From: Polyangiaceae bacterium
Lineage (GTDB): Bacteria > Myxococcota_A > Polyangia > Polyangiales > Polyangiaceae
Direction of reading: 5' to 3'
DNA length: 64,000 bases
Assembly: GCA_025936045.1 (NCBI GenBank)
Contig: JAICUB010000003.1
Coordinates: 167,159 to 231,158, forward strand
The notes under the pieces are model-generated. The model worked only from the letters and a program-made list of their open reading frames with translations, did not search any database and was not told the origin of the DNA. The position numbers and the translations under genes were made by a program. Every line of letters begins with the position of its first letter. Position 1 is the stretch's first letter. Positions 7,815 through 16,736 of the stretch are shown piece after piece.

Positions 7815-8642
7815 ATGAAGACTCTCACCCCGGTTCGGCTCGCCGCGCTCGCGGCAAGCGTGGTTTTCTCTGCGAGCTTCCCCGCGCGCGCAACCCCGCG
7901 CCCGCTCCCGTTCACGTACCAACACGAGCAGCTCGGCGCGGGCGAGGCCGAAGTCGAACAGTTCGTCGATCTCACGCCCACGAAGGCGCAGGACGTGACG
8001 AGCGGCAAGCGCGTCTGGTACGGCCTCACCGAGTTCATCACCGAGTTCGAGACCGGCATCACCGATCAGCTCGAGCTCGGCTTGTACGTGACGCTCGTGC
8101 CCACTCCGACGGCGGAATACCGGAACGCACCGCCCGCAATGGAAAGCAACGGCATGAAGCAGCGCTTGCGCTGGGCGCTCGCGCCGGCCGGCTTCTGGCC
8201 CATCGACGTGTCGCTCTACGGCGAGGTGAGCGAGAACGAGCACGAGCTCGAGCTCGAGGGCAAGGTGCTCTTGCAACGCCGGTTCGGCATCGCGCGCATC
8301 ATCGCGAACCTCTCGGGGGAGCAGGAATTTTACTACCGGAATAACCAGCGCGACTTCGTGCTCAATCCGTCGGCGGGCGTCACGTTCGAGCCGATCCCGC
8401 AATTGCAGCCGGGCCTCGAGACTTGGGTCGCGGGGGAATTTCCGGAAAACCACCGGCCGAAGACACGGCCCTTCGAGCTCGGGCCGCACGTCTACGTGGG
8501 ACCGACACTGCTCTGGCAAGTTGGCCGCATCTGGTGGTCGAACGGCGTCTACGTGCGCGCCACGGATCGCAATCACACGCTCGCGGCGGGTGAGAGCTTC
8601 GGCAACGTCTGGGCGCGCACCGTCATCGGCATCGGGCTCTGA
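7815..8642 (+). CDS. outer-membrane beta-barrel protein of the iron operon
   Basis: 275 residues with a cleavable signal (MKTLTPVRLAALAASVVFSA... cut after ATPRP or ARA) and no cysteine lipobox. The mature part shows alternating hydrophobic/polar beta strands (LELGLYVTLV, WPIDVSLYGEV, ARIIANLSGEQEFYY, NGVYVRAT) and ends in a hydrophobic strand, typical of outer-membrane barrels of about 12 strands. Being last in the Fur-box operon, it may be a pore or an assembly partner for the heme lipoproteins. No specific family is recognised. Confidence 0.7.
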   Translation: MKTLTPVRLAALAASVVFSASFPARATPRPLPFTYQHEQLGAGEAEVEQFVDLTPTKAQDVTSGKRVWYGLTEFITEFETGITDQLELGLYVTLVPTPTAEYRNAPPAMESNGMKQRLRWALAPAGFWPIDVSLYGEVSENEHELELEGKVLLQRRFGIARIIANLSGEQEFYYRNNQRDFVLNPSAGVTFEPIPQLQPGLETWVAGEFPENHRPKTRPFELGPHVYVGPTLLWQVGRIWWSNGVYVRATDRNHTLAAGESFGNVWARTVIGIGL

Positions 8643-8680
8643 GCGCCGGCGGCGCGGTGCTCCACGTGTAGCGCCGGCTT

Positions 8681-9748
8681 TCAGGTGGCGAGCGACGCGA
8701 GCCGCAGCGTGTGGCCGATGACGACCGCCCCGCCGCGAGCGCGCGCTTCGATCGTGACCGTCTCGTCGAGCCAATCCACGTGCACGCGGCCGAAGTTTCG
8801 GTGCGGGTAGAGCGAGCCCACGCGGTAGCGGTTCGGTTCGTCGGCGTTCTCGTACGCGTGCGTGAGGCCGCTCGACGTGAGCTCGAAGAGCGGATAACGG
8901 GCGGCGCCGCCGCTCAGGCACGAGAGCTCGGCGAAATGGCGATCGCCGCTCAAGAGCACGACCCCGGGCGCGTGCGAGCTCGCAATGAGCTCGAGCAAGC
9001 GCGCGCGAGCCGCCGGGAAATTCCCCCACTTTTCGTTCGAATGATCGAGCGGGAGCACCTGATAGCCCGAGGTGACGAGGTTCAGGCGCGCGCGCGTGGT
9101 TCGGAGCTCGTTTTCGAGCCACGCCCACTGCGCCTCGCCGAGGGTGTCTCCGCGCGCACCGGGAGCGTCGCGGTGGTAGCGGCCGTCGAGCATGATGAGC
9201 TTCACCTGGCGCTCACCCTCCCCGAAGACGTAGCTCGTGTACGCGCCGAGCTGCGCGCGACGCGGGCTGCCGGGCGGCTCACCGAGAAAATCGAGCAGCG
9301 CGGCTTGGCTCTCGACGCGCGACGGGTATTCGGAGCCGGCGTCGTTGCGCCCGAAGTCGTGATCGTCCCAGATGCCGACGACGCGCGTCTGCGCGACGAG
9401 CGCGGCGTACTCGGACCGCGCGGCTTGTTCCGCATAGAGACGCCGCGTCCGCGCCACGTCGTCCGTGTCCGCGTACACGATGTCGCCGATCCAGGCCCAC
9501 GCGTCGGGCGCGAGCGCGCGCACGTCGCTCCAGAGCGGTTGCGGCAGGTGCGCGCGACTGCAGGAGCCGAACGCCAGCGTGAACGCGCTCGCCGGCGGCG
9601 TGACTTCGGCCTCGACGCTCGCGCCCTCCTCGGTCGGGCCGCGGACGCGCCCGTCGCCGAAATCCCCGGGGTGGCGCGCCCGCGAGCAAGCGCCGAGCGC
9701 GCTCGCGGCGGCGAGCTTCAAGGCGTCTCTGCGGCGGACGGGGTACAT
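8681..9748 (-). CDS. PhoD-like metallophosphatase, exported lipoprotein
   Basis: 355 residues. The N-terminus combines a twin-arginine-like RRRDALKLAAAS with a lipobox (LGAC, cysteine 21), so it is probably a Tat-exported lipoprotein. Conserved metal-binding parts of the PhoD/alkaline-phosphatase-D group are visible: FGSCSRA, WIGDIVYADT, GIWDDHDFGRNDA, MLDGRYHRD and LLSGDRHFAE. These enzymes hydrolyse phosphate mono- or diesters outside the cytoplasm using Ca/Fe or similar metals. It lacks the long beta-sandwich N-domain of Bacillus PhoD, so substrate range is open. It lies 6 bp downstream of the flavin reductase gene. Confidence 0.85.
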   Translation of the reverse strand: MYPVRRRDALKLAAASALGACSRARHPGDFGDGRVRGPTEEGASVEAEVTPPASAFTLAFGSCSRAHLPQPLWSDVRALAPDAWAWIGDIVYADTDDVARTRRLYAEQAARSEYAALVAQTRVVGIWDDHDFGRNDAGSEYPSRVESQAALLDFLGEPPGSPRRAQLGAYTSYVFGEGERQVKLIMLDGRYHRDAPGARGDTLGEAQWAWLENELRTTRARLNLVTSGYQVLPLDHSNEKWGNFPAARARLLELIASSHAPGVVLLSGDRHFAELSCLSGGAARYPLFELTSSGLTHAYENADEPNRYRVGSLYPHRNFGRVHVDWLDETVTIEARARGGAVVIGHTLRLASLAT

Positions 9749-9754
9749 GCGGGC

Positions 9755-10483
9755 TCAATAACTCTCCGCCTCGAGCCGCTCCTCCGCAACTCCGAGCGAG
9801 CGGAAGGCCGACAAACACTCGACGACCATGGGCTTCGCTCCGCAGAGGCGCGCGAGAAATCCGGCCGGCAAGCGCGCGACGAGATCGGCCAGGTGCGCTT
9901 GCACGTAGCCGGTCCGGCCGGACCAATCGCCGGGGGCTTGGCTCAGGACCGGTACGTAGACGAACCGCGCGTCGCGCCGCGCGAGCTCGGTAAACTCGTC
10001 GTGCCACAGGAGGTCGCCCTGCGTGCGCGCGCCAGCCACGAGCGTTACCGGCCCCGCACCGGGGCGTGCGAGCCATTCACCCGCGTGCGCGCGGAGCGGC
10101 GCCACGCCCGTGCCCGCGCCGACGAGCAGCGCCCCCGGGGCGTCCGGGAGCGTGAACGCGCCGAACGGCCCGTCGACCGCGAGCTCCGCCCCCTCGCCGA
10201 GCGGCGCGAGCACGTCCGCGCCGCTGCCGGGACCGACCGCGAGCGCGAGCCGCGGCGGCTGCGCGCCGTCCCAAGCCGAGGCGATGGAGTACGCGAGTGG
10301 CCCTTCGTGCGCGCCGACGCCGCCTTCCGGATGGAGTGTGACGTATTGACCGGCGCGCCACCGAAACGGCGCCGGCCCCTCGATTTCGAGCACGAGCTCA
10401 TTCACGCGCTCCGAAAGCGGGCGGCGAACCACGATGCGGGCGTTGCGCTCGGTCCGAGCCAAGGATCTCCGCGTAAGTAGCAT
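9755..10483 (-). CDS. FAD-dependent oxidoreductase of the ferredoxin-NADP reductase fold
   Basis: 242 residues from the ATG at 10483. The FAD-binding barrel carries RAGQYVTLHPEG and AYSIASA (the RxxS-type flavin motif); the nucleotide domain carries GALLVGAGTGVAPLRAHA, VAGARTQGDLLWHDE and LCGAKPMVVECL. This is a compact reductase without an attached iron-sulfur or oxygenase domain, so it must hand electrons to a separate partner. The gene starts 19 bp from the divergent gene at 10503, so the promoter of at least one lies inside the other gene. Confidence 0.85.
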   Translation of the reverse strand: MLLTRRSLARTERNARIVVRRPLSERVNELVLEIEGPAPFRWRAGQYVTLHPEGGVGAHEGPLAYSIASAWDGAQPPRLALAVGPGSGADVLAPLGEGAELAVDGPFGAFTLPDAPGALLVGAGTGVAPLRAHAGEWLARPGAGPVTLVAGARTQGDLLWHDEFTELARRDARFVYVPVLSQAPGDWSGRTGYVQAHLADLVARLPAGFLARLCGAKPMVVECLSAFRSLGVAEERLEAESY

Positions 10484-10502
10484 GCTACTCTGAAGACGGA
10501 GC

Positions 10503-11147
10503 ATGAACTTCTTCGGACACGCGACCATCGCGGGACGCTTCGAGTCCGATCCGGTCTTCGTGCTCGGGGCGATGCTGCCCGATTTCTGCACGATGCTCGG
10601 CTTCCGCCCGCCGGAGCCCGCGTCCGGGCAGCTCGGCGCGGGCGTGCGCTTTCATCACGTCACCGACCACGCTTTCCACGATCTCGAGCGCTTTCAACGC
10701 CTCAATCGCGACGCCGCAGCGGATCTGACGGCGCGCGGCGTGCGGCGCGGGACGGCGCGGGCCGTCGCGCACGTCGGCGTGGAGCTCTTGCTCGACGCCG
10801 AGCTCGCGGAGAGCGACGCCGCCCGCGCCACTTACCTTTCGGCACTCACCGTGGGTCACGATCCCGAGCTCGTCTTGCGCGCGTCTTTCGCAGGCGCGGA
10901 GGGCGAGCGCCTCGGGCAGCTCACGCGCACGCTCACGGGCCGTGGCGTGGCAAAACGACCCTCGGGCTCGAGCGTGGTCGAACGACTCGAACGCGCACTC
11001 GCGTCACGCCCTCGGCTCGCAATCACGAGCGAGGACGTGCCTCGCGTCGGGGAATGGGTTGAGCTTTTCCGCTCGCGTGTCGTAGCATCGGCACCGACCC
11101 TCGTGCGCGAGCTCGTGCTCGACATCGAAGAGCGGCTCGCGGCTTGA
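10503..11147 (+). CDS. conserved protein resembling ACP phosphodiesterase/zinc-dependent phospholipase fold
   Basis: 214 residues beginning MNFFGHATIAGRF, followed by GAMLPDF, a central FHHVTDHAFHDLERF and AVAHVGVELLLDAEL. Scattered Asp/His residues at these positions are the metal-binding pattern of AcpH (DUF479) and zinc-dependent phospholipase C-like proteins. The overall resemblance is suggestive rather than decisive. No signal peptide is present, so it is cytoplasmic. Function is left open; turnover of a phosphodiester such as the ACP prosthetic group is one possibility. Confidence 0.55.
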   Translation: MNFFGHATIAGRFESDPVFVLGAMLPDFCTMLGFRPPEPASGQLGAGVRFHHVTDHAFHDLERFQRLNRDAAADLTARGVRRGTARAVAHVGVELLLDAELAESDAARATYLSALTVGHDPELVLRASFAGAEGERLGQLTRTLTGRGVAKRPSGSSVVERLERALASRPRLAITSEDVPRVGEWVELFRSRVVASAPTLVRELVLDIEERLAA

Positions 11148-11166
11148 ACGGTCAGGCCAATAACCC

Positions 11167-11796
11167 ATGATTCGCCGTATTTTAGCCACCTGTCTCGGTT
11201 CGGCGCTCGCCTTCGCCCTGCTCGCGTGCGGAGCCGCTCCCGCAAGCGCCCAGTCGACCATCAAACAACCGGGTGATCACCCGCACTACACGCTCGAGCT
11301 CGAGCCGCACATCCTCGCCCAATACGGCAACCTGCCGTACACGGACGACGGCTTCGGGATCGGCATGCGCTTTTCGGTCCCCTTCGTTCACAACGGCCCG
11401 ATCTCGACCATCAACAACAACATCGGCATGTCCTTCGGCCTCGACTGGGTCCACTTCGGTGACGACAACCGGTGCAACGGCCGCGGCAACCCGGACTTCT
11501 TCACGGACACGTGCAGCGCGACGGAGCTCTGGTTTCCGGTCACGGTCCAATGGAACTTCTTCCTCACGAAGATCATCAGTGTCTTCGGCGAGCTCGGCCT
11601 TTCCGGCCACTACGCCCGCTGGGACTACGAGGGTCCCTGCAACGCGGGCGGTGACTGCCGCTACCACGCGAGCTACTTGAACCTGTTCGAGCCGGTGTTC
11701 TGGGGCGGCGGCCGCTTCCTCTTGTGGCCGGGCGGGGGGCTCACCGTTCGGCTCGGCTGGCCGTACGTTTCGTTCGGAGCGTCGTTTCTCCTCTGA
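11167..11796 (+). CDS. secreted outer-membrane barrel-like protein of unknown function
   Basis: 209 residues with a signal peptide (MIRRILATCLGSALAFALLACGAAPASAQ; cleavage after SAQ more likely than lipid attachment at cysteine 21). The mature protein has repeated aromatic-ended beta strands (GIGMRFSVPFV, SFGLDWVHFG, ELWFPVTVQWNFFL, VFGELGLSGHYA) and ends in a strand with Phe-Leu-Leu, as for small outer-membrane beta barrels. Two cysteine pairs occur in extracellular-looking loops (DNRCNGRG..DTCSA and GPCNAGGDCRY). No family is recognised. Confidence 0.6.
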   Translation: MIRRILATCLGSALAFALLACGAAPASAQSTIKQPGDHPHYTLELEPHILAQYGNLPYTDDGFGIGMRFSVPFVHNGPISTINNNIGMSFGLDWVHFGDDNRCNGRGNPDFFTDTCSATELWFPVTVQWNFFLTKIISVFGELGLSGHYARWDYEGPCNAGGDCRYHASYLNLFEPVFWGGGRFLLWPGGGLTVRLGWPYVSFGASFLL

Positions 11797-11810
11797 CGAA
11801 AGGACGCAGC

Positions 11811-12602
11811 TTGGACGAAGAGCGCCCCGCAGCCGGCAATATCGCGACCACGATCTTTCGCGAAGTCAGGCGCCGCATTCTCGCGGGGGAGCTCAGCCCG
11901 GGCGAGCGGCTGCCGGGCGAGCGCGAGCTCGCCGCCGAGTACAAGACGAACCGCAACACGCTGCGCGAAGCGGTGCGGCGGCTCGAGCAGGCGCGGCTCG
12001 TCACGGTCCGGCACGGCCAGGGCGTCACGGTCGCTGATTTTCGCAAGAGCGGCACGCTCGAGCTGCTCGCACCGTTCCTCGAGTCCGCGGGCGATCTCGG
12101 GGAAAGCCTGCACCTGCTCGAAGACATTTTGCCCGGCCGCTTGCTCGTCATCGAGTTCGCGACCCGGCTCGCGGTGGAGCGCGCCGACAAGGACGACATC
12201 GCGCGGCTCAAGGACATCACGGAGCTCGTGATCGCGGCGTTCGAGCGGGCCGATCCGGTGCTCATCGGGCACGGCTTCCAGCGCTGGCTCGACGCTCTGG
12301 TCGACGCCGGTCACTCCGTCGCCGTGCGCTGGATCGCCAATCCCTTTTTGGAGGCCTACCGCGAGATCATCGATCGCTTTCCGGCGCTCTGGGTGCTCGA
12401 GCCGAGCTTTCCGCACTATTTGCGGGAGTTCAACGCCGCGCTCGAGGGCGCCGACGCCGAGCGCGCCATCGGGCTCACGCGCGTCTACTACCAGCGCGTC
12501 GACGGTGCCTTCATGCAGGCGCTCAAGGCGATCATGAGCCAGCGCACGAGCGGCCCCTTCGCTTCCCCGCTCGAAGACGCGCCGAACGAGCCGCGGCACT
12601 GA
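11811..12602 (+). CDS. GntR family transcriptional regulator, FadR-type
   Basis: About 263 residues. The winged-helix domain is textbook: IFREVRRRILAGELSPGERL, PGERELAAEYKTNRNTLREA, VRRLEQARLVTVRHGQGVTV. A helical FCD-like effector domain follows. I chose the TTG at 11811 because an AGGA ribosome site lies 7 bp upstream; the longer frame starting at 11724 overlaps the preceding gene by 73 bp. The ligand is unknown. The following Nif3 gene is 19 bp away and may be co-transcribed. Confidence 0.85.
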   Translation: MDEERPAAGNIATTIFREVRRRILAGELSPGERLPGERELAAEYKTNRNTLREAVRRLEQARLVTVRHGQGVTVADFRKSGTLELLAPFLESAGDLGESLHLLEDILPGRLLVIEFATRLAVERADKDDIARLKDITELVIAAFERADPVLIGHGFQRWLDALVDAGHSVAVRWIANPFLEAYREIIDRFPALWVLEPSFPHYLREFNAALEGADAERAIGLTRVYYQRVDGAFMQALKAIMSQRTSGPFASPLEDAPNEPRH

Positions 12603-12621
12603 GCCTACGCCGGCAAAGACG

Positions 12622-13773
12622 ATGGCGCTGCCGCTCACCCGGGTCGTCGCGTTACTCGAGCGGCTCGCACCGCTCGCGTACGCGGAGGAGTGGGACAACG
12701 TCGGGCTCTTGCTCGAACCGCTCGCCGATCGCCGCGCGGCCGCGGAGCCGCCGAGCGTCGCGCGCGCGCTCGTCACAATCGATCTGACGGAAGCGGTGCT
12801 CGACGAAGCCGCCGAGCGCGACGCGGATCTGATCGTCGCGTATCATCCGCCGATCTTTCGGCCGCTCAGGCGCCTCGGGACGCGAGCGCTCGCCGACCGC
12901 GCGGTCCAACGTTGTGCGCGCGCCGGCGTCGCGATTTACTCGCCGCACACCGCGCTCGACGCGGCTCCGGGCGGCGTGAACGACTGGCTCGCGGGCGCCG
13001 TGGGCGCGGGCGAACGCGTGCCGCTCGTGGACGGGCGCGTGCTCGGGCGCACGCAGGCGTTCAAGCTCGTGACGTTCGTCCCGCCGGAGCACGTCGACAC
13101 CGTCGCGAACGCCCTCGCGAGAGCGGGCGCGGGCGTCATCGGCGAGTACACGGAGTGCTCGAGCCGCACGAACGCGACCGGCACGTTTCTCGGGGGAACG
13201 CAGACGAACCCAGCCGTCGGCGAGCGCGGCAAGCTCGAACGCGTGGAGGAGATCCGGCTCGAGATGGTGTGTCCGGAACGCGCGCTCGGCGCCGTGGCGC
13301 GCGTGCTGCGTGACGTCCACCCGTATGAAGAGCCCGCGTGGGACGTGTACCCGCTCGCTCCGCGGCCGGACGCGGGCTTCGGCATGGGCCGGGGAGTGAT
13401 CCTCGCCGAGCCGACGACGCTCGAAGCGCTCGTCGCGCGACTGAAGACGCACCTCGGGCAGAGCACGCTGCGCGTCGCGGCGACCGAGCCGCAGCGCGCG
13501 GGCACGGCGGTGCGCAACGTCGCGGTATGCGCGGGTTCGGGCAGCGGCGTCTTCGAGCGCGCTCCGGGCTTCGACGCTTACGTCACGGGCGAGCTCTCCC
13601 ACCACGGCGTGCTCGCGCTGCTCAGCGCGGGCGCGAGCGTCGTCCTCACCGAGCACTCGAGCTCCGAGCGCGGCTTCCTCTCGACCTACGCGCGACGACT
13701 CGCCGAGCTCACCGAAGGCGCGCTCGAAATCGCGGTTTCGGAGCGGGATCGGGAGCCGATCGAGAGCTGGTAA
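12622..13773 (+). CDS. Nif3-like dinuclear metal-centre protein (YbgI/YqfO type)
   Basis: 383 residues in the long form of the family, with an insert domain (about 135-240) between the two halves of the Nif3 fold. Signatures: EEWDNVGLLLEP, LIVAYHPPIF, IYSPHTALDAAPGGVNDWLA, YVTGELSHHGVLALL and VVLTEHSSSERGFL, which supply the His/Asp/Glu metal ligands. The protein forms toroid hexamers with bound metals; GTP cyclohydrolase-like activity has been reported for some members, but a general role is not settled. Cytoplasmic. Confidence 0.88.
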   Translation: MALPLTRVVALLERLAPLAYAEEWDNVGLLLEPLADRRAAAEPPSVARALVTIDLTEAVLDEAAERDADLIVAYHPPIFRPLRRLGTRALADRAVQRCARAGVAIYSPHTALDAAPGGVNDWLAGAVGAGERVPLVDGRVLGRTQAFKLVTFVPPEHVDTVANALARAGAGVIGEYTECSSRTNATGTFLGGTQTNPAVGERGKLERVEEIRLEMVCPERALGAVARVLRDVHPYEEPAWDVYPLAPRPDAGFGMGRGVILAEPTTLEALVARLKTHLGQSTLRVAATEPQRAGTAVRNVAVCAGSGSGVFERAPGFDAYVTGELSHHGVLALLSAGASVVLTEHSSSERGFLSTYARRLAELTEGALEIAVSERDREPIESW

Positions 13774-13970
13774 CCAGGACGACGCGGCGGTAAATCAGGG
13801 TGGAGGGAAAGTTTGGGGGTCGGCGAGGGAGCGCGACGAGCGGTGCTCCCGCTCTGCGGCCGATCGCGGCAGGGGCCGTGGCCGGACACCGGGCGGCGCC
13901 TCGCACTTGAAAAATGCCCGCGCATCGGGGGCGCGAGCACGGGCGGAGTAGTGCTAAGGGTTGGACGAGG

Positions 13971-15893
13971 ATGCAGCCCGCTCCGCAAGGCCCCGATCCG
14001 TTCGTCGGGACTACGGTTCCGTCCGAGGTGCGCCCGGGGGTCGCGTATCGCATCGAGCGGCGGCTCGGGGACGGGGGCACGGCGATCGCCTATTTTTGTA
14101 CGCGCTTCGGGCCGGAGGGCACGTCACCCGCCGTATTGAAGATCATCCAGCCCGGGATCATCGCCAAGTCGGGCGACCTCGCGGAGATGGTCGTGAAGAA
14201 AGAAGCGGTGGCGCTCGGTCGCATCAACGAGCGCGTGCCGCCCTGCCCGGCCGTGGTGCGTTTGCTCGATACGGGCCGGCTCGACTACGCCGCGCGCGGG
14301 CTCGAGCTGCGCCTGCCGTGGCTCGCGCTCGAATACGTGCACGGCGGCGCCGAGGGCGTGACGCTCGACGATCGCGTGCATCGCACCGTGAAGAGCAGCG
14401 GCTACGCGTTCGTGCCGGAGCGCGCGCTTCGCCTGCTCGATCAGCTCGCGGAGGGCCTCAGTGAGATCCACGCGGCGGGCGTGATCCACCGCGACCTGAA
14501 CCCGAACAACATCCTCTGCTGCGGCAGCGGCACGGCGGAGATGTTCAAGGTGAGCGATTTCGGCATCGCGCGCCCGGTCGGCATGCAGGCGACGTTCGGT
14601 TCGGCGGAAATCGGCACGCCGGGCTACATCGCGCCCGAGCAGCTCGGACAGAGCAGCGAGGCGGTCACGTTCAGCTCCGACATTTTCAGCGCCGGCGCGC
14701 TGATGTTCTACGTGCTCACGGGCCAGGATTTGTTTCCCGGCGGCATGACCGCGATGGTCGCGGCGAAAACGACGGAGCGACGTTCCATTCTTTCGAGCCC
14801 GCATCTCGCGCCGGAAATCAAGGACGACCCCGAGGTCGTCCTCGGGCTCGATCGCGCGCTCGCGGCGGCGACGGCACCGGACGCCGCGGCCCGCCCCGAC
14901 AGCGCGCGGAGCTTCGCCGCGAGCCTCAAGATGTGGCTCACGAGCTGCCCGCCGACGCGCCGGACGCACGTGCCCGCGGGACCGACCCCGGCCGTTTCGC
15001 TGCCGAGCTGGTCGTTCGCCATGCGGCACCCCGCGCACGCGCGGCTCTCGCTCATCAAGCTCGGGTGGGACTCCGACGCGCACTGCATGGCGGTGACGCC
15101 GAGCGGGCTCGTGTACTTCAACGGCACGAGCTGGAACGACGTGCCCGCGACCGAGCTCCGCGGGCTCGGGCCCGTGCGCTTCGTGGCGTCGGCGGGCGCG
15201 GGGCGCTGGCTCATCGGCGGCGAGGCGGGGGCGGTCGCCGAATACTCGCGCGCCGGCGTGACGCGGCTGCTCCGCGCGGAGGATCCGAACATCACGATGC
15301 TCGGCGCGAGCGGGGAGCTCACGGATCTCGCCGTGACCATCGGGCAGAAGCCGGGCTCGCCGCCGCTGCTCGCCGCCATCAGCGGCGGCCGCTGGCTCAA
15401 GCCGTTTCCGGTGCCGAACGCCGCGAGCTTGCTCGACCTCTGCCGCCTGTCGGACACGCGTTGGCTCGTCGCCGGCCGCAGTGTGGACGGTCAGGCCCTC
15501 GCCGGGATTTACGCGCCGCTGCGCTTCGAGTTCGAACCGCTGCCGCAGGTGCGCGCGCGCGTGCTCTTGAGCTGCGCGAGCCGCCCCGAGCGCGAGCTTG
15601 CCGTCGCGGTCGGGAGCCAGGGCGCGATCCTCCGCGTGGAGCACGGGGAGGCGCACGGCGGTTGCCTCGCCGAAGGCACTGATTTCGCTGCGGTGACCGT
15701 CGACGTGCTCGGCTCGGCATGGGCAGGTGGCGCGGGCGCGCTCTGGCTCGGCAATTCGGCAGAAGGCGGCTGGGTAAAAGCCTGGGCGCACCACGAGTGG
15801 CGCACGCCGTTCGTCAGCATTTTCGCCGAGCCCGGCCGCGTCGTCGCCGCCACCGCCGACGGCGCGATTCTGGAAGGTTGCGTCAGTAGGTGA
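13971..15893 (+). CDS. serine/threonine protein kinase with C-terminal repeat (propeller-like) domain
   Basis: 640 residues. The kinase domain (about 25-340) has a glycine loop LGDGGTA, catalytic Lys57 in VLKII, the catalytic loop HRDLNPNN with Asp175 (Asn replaces the usual Lys of HRDLKPxN), metal-binding Asp196 in SDFG, and IAPEQ. After a linker, residues 375-640 hold repeated units of the kind HCMAVTPSGLVYFNG / RFVASAGAGRWLIGG / LAVAVGSQGAIL, which look like blades of a beta propeller. No membrane segment is visible, so this is a cytoplasmic kinase with an attached sensing or scaffold domain. The start ATG at 13971 is preferred over an upstream in-frame one at 13914. Confidence 0.85.
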   Translation: MQPAPQGPDPFVGTTVPSEVRPGVAYRIERRLGDGGTAIAYFCTRFGPEGTSPAVLKIIQPGIIAKSGDLAEMVVKKEAVALGRINERVPPCPAVVRLLDTGRLDYAARGLELRLPWLALEYVHGGAEGVTLDDRVHRTVKSSGYAFVPERALRLLDQLAEGLSEIHAAGVIHRDLNPNNILCCGSGTAEMFKVSDFGIARPVGMQATFGSAEIGTPGYIAPEQLGQSSEAVTFSSDIFSAGALMFYVLTGQDLFPGGMTAMVAAKTTERRSILSSPHLAPEIKDDPEVVLGLDRALAAATAPDAAARPDSARSFAASLKMWLTSCPPTRRTHVPAGPTPAVSLPSWSFAMRHPAHARLSLIKLGWDSDAHCMAVTPSGLVYFNGTSWNDVPATELRGLGPVRFVASAGAGRWLIGGEAGAVAEYSRAGVTRLLRAEDPNITMLGASGELTDLAVTIGQKPGSPPLLAAISGGRWLKPFPVPNAASLLDLCRLSDTRWLVAGRSVDGQALAGIYAPLRFEFEPLPQVRARVLLSCASRPERELAVAVGSQGAILRVEHGEAHGGCLAEGTDFAAVTVDVLGSAWAGGAGALWLGNSAEGGWVKAWAHHEWRTPFVSIFAEPGRVVAATADGAILEGCVSR

Positions 15894-15962
15894 GTGTTCG
15901 TGTTCGGAGTGGCCGGCCGCAGACCGTCACTGGTTCCGCCCCCCGATTATGGCGAAGCCGAA

Positions 15963-15979
15963 GCGGGCCGAAGGCCCGC
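15963..15979 (+). terminator. GC-rich hairpin after the kinase gene
   Basis: A perfect 7-bp stem (GCGGGCC / GGCCCGC) with a GAA loop, 70 bp after the kinase stop codon and before the convergent CBS gene. There is no clear T-tract, so termination is inferred from position and stem stability. Confidence 0.4.
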
Positions 15980-16066
15980 CGGCATCACTCAGAAGTCCCG
16001 GCAGGGAAGCACCTCTTGCTCGCCCGCGGACGCCATGACGCCACAGCCGCCTCCACCCTCACAATA

Positions 16067-16492
16067 TCAAGGCGCCGTTTCGCGCATCGTCACGTCTTTC
16101 AGGATTTGAGCGGCGCGACTCAGCGTTTCGTGTTGGGCGATGTCCGAAAGGCTGATGACGCCCGCGAGCAAGCCGTCCTCGTCGACGCAGAGCATGCGCG
16201 AAACGCGAAAGAGCCCCATGAGCTCCTCGGCGCGGCTCAGGTTGTCGCTCGTGCGGCAGGCGACCACCTCGTGCGTCATGAGATCGGCGACCGGCGTCGT
16301 ATCGGGGCGACCTTCCGCCAAGACGCGAATCGCGAGGTCTCGATCCGTGAGCGTGCCGAGCACCTGCAGGTTCCCGTCGCACACGGGCAGGAAGCCGACG
16401 TTGTGATCACGCATCTTTTTGGCGGCCGAGCCCGCCGAATCGTTCGGTGCCGCGCACTCGATCGCTGATTTCATGATTTCACTGCAGATCAT
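16067..16492 (-). CDS. two-CBS-domain protein
   Basis: 141 residues forming a single CBS pair: the first domain carries KKMRDHNVGFLPVCDGNLQV and LGTLTDRDLAIRVLA, the second VADLMTHEVVACRTSD, LFRVSRMLCVDEDGLLAGVI and LSDIAQHE. The TDRD motif is the ribose-phosphate binding signature, so adenine-nucleotide sensing is likely. Stand-alone CBS pairs usually regulate a partner protein in response to energy status. The ATG at 16492 has an AAGGA site nearby; the frame extends far upstream but that part is unlike protein sequence. Confidence 0.88.
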   Translation of the reverse strand: MICSEIMKSAIECAAPNDSAGSAAKKMRDHNVGFLPVCDGNLQVLGTLTDRDLAIRVLAEGRPDTTPVADLMTHEVVACRTSDNLSRAEELMGLFRVSRMLCVDEDGLLAGVISLSDIAQHETLSRAAQILKDVTMRETAP

Positions 16493-16736
16493 CGTGGGTT
16501 CCTTTCGGCGGGCCCGCGATAGGCCTCTACCGAGCCCGGAGTGCAAGGCTCGGACCACTGCGAAAGGCTGCCGACGCAGAGCTCTGCAGCGCGTTTGCGG
16601 TCGGTGTTGTGGCGTTCCTGCGCGAGTGCGGCGCGTTGGTGGACCTGCGGCGTGCCCTCTTTGATCGAGTGAGCACGTGAGTTCGAGCGCGAAGCGCGCG
16701 CGAGGTCGCGGCACGTGGCTTGCACCACGAGTCGGC

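Noticed and set aside
8711-10480. Long + strand open frame opposite the PhoD and flavin-reductase genes
   Set aside because: The sequence is Arg/Ala/Glu-rich noise typical of the antisense of GC-rich genes, while the minus strand has clear conserved motifs.
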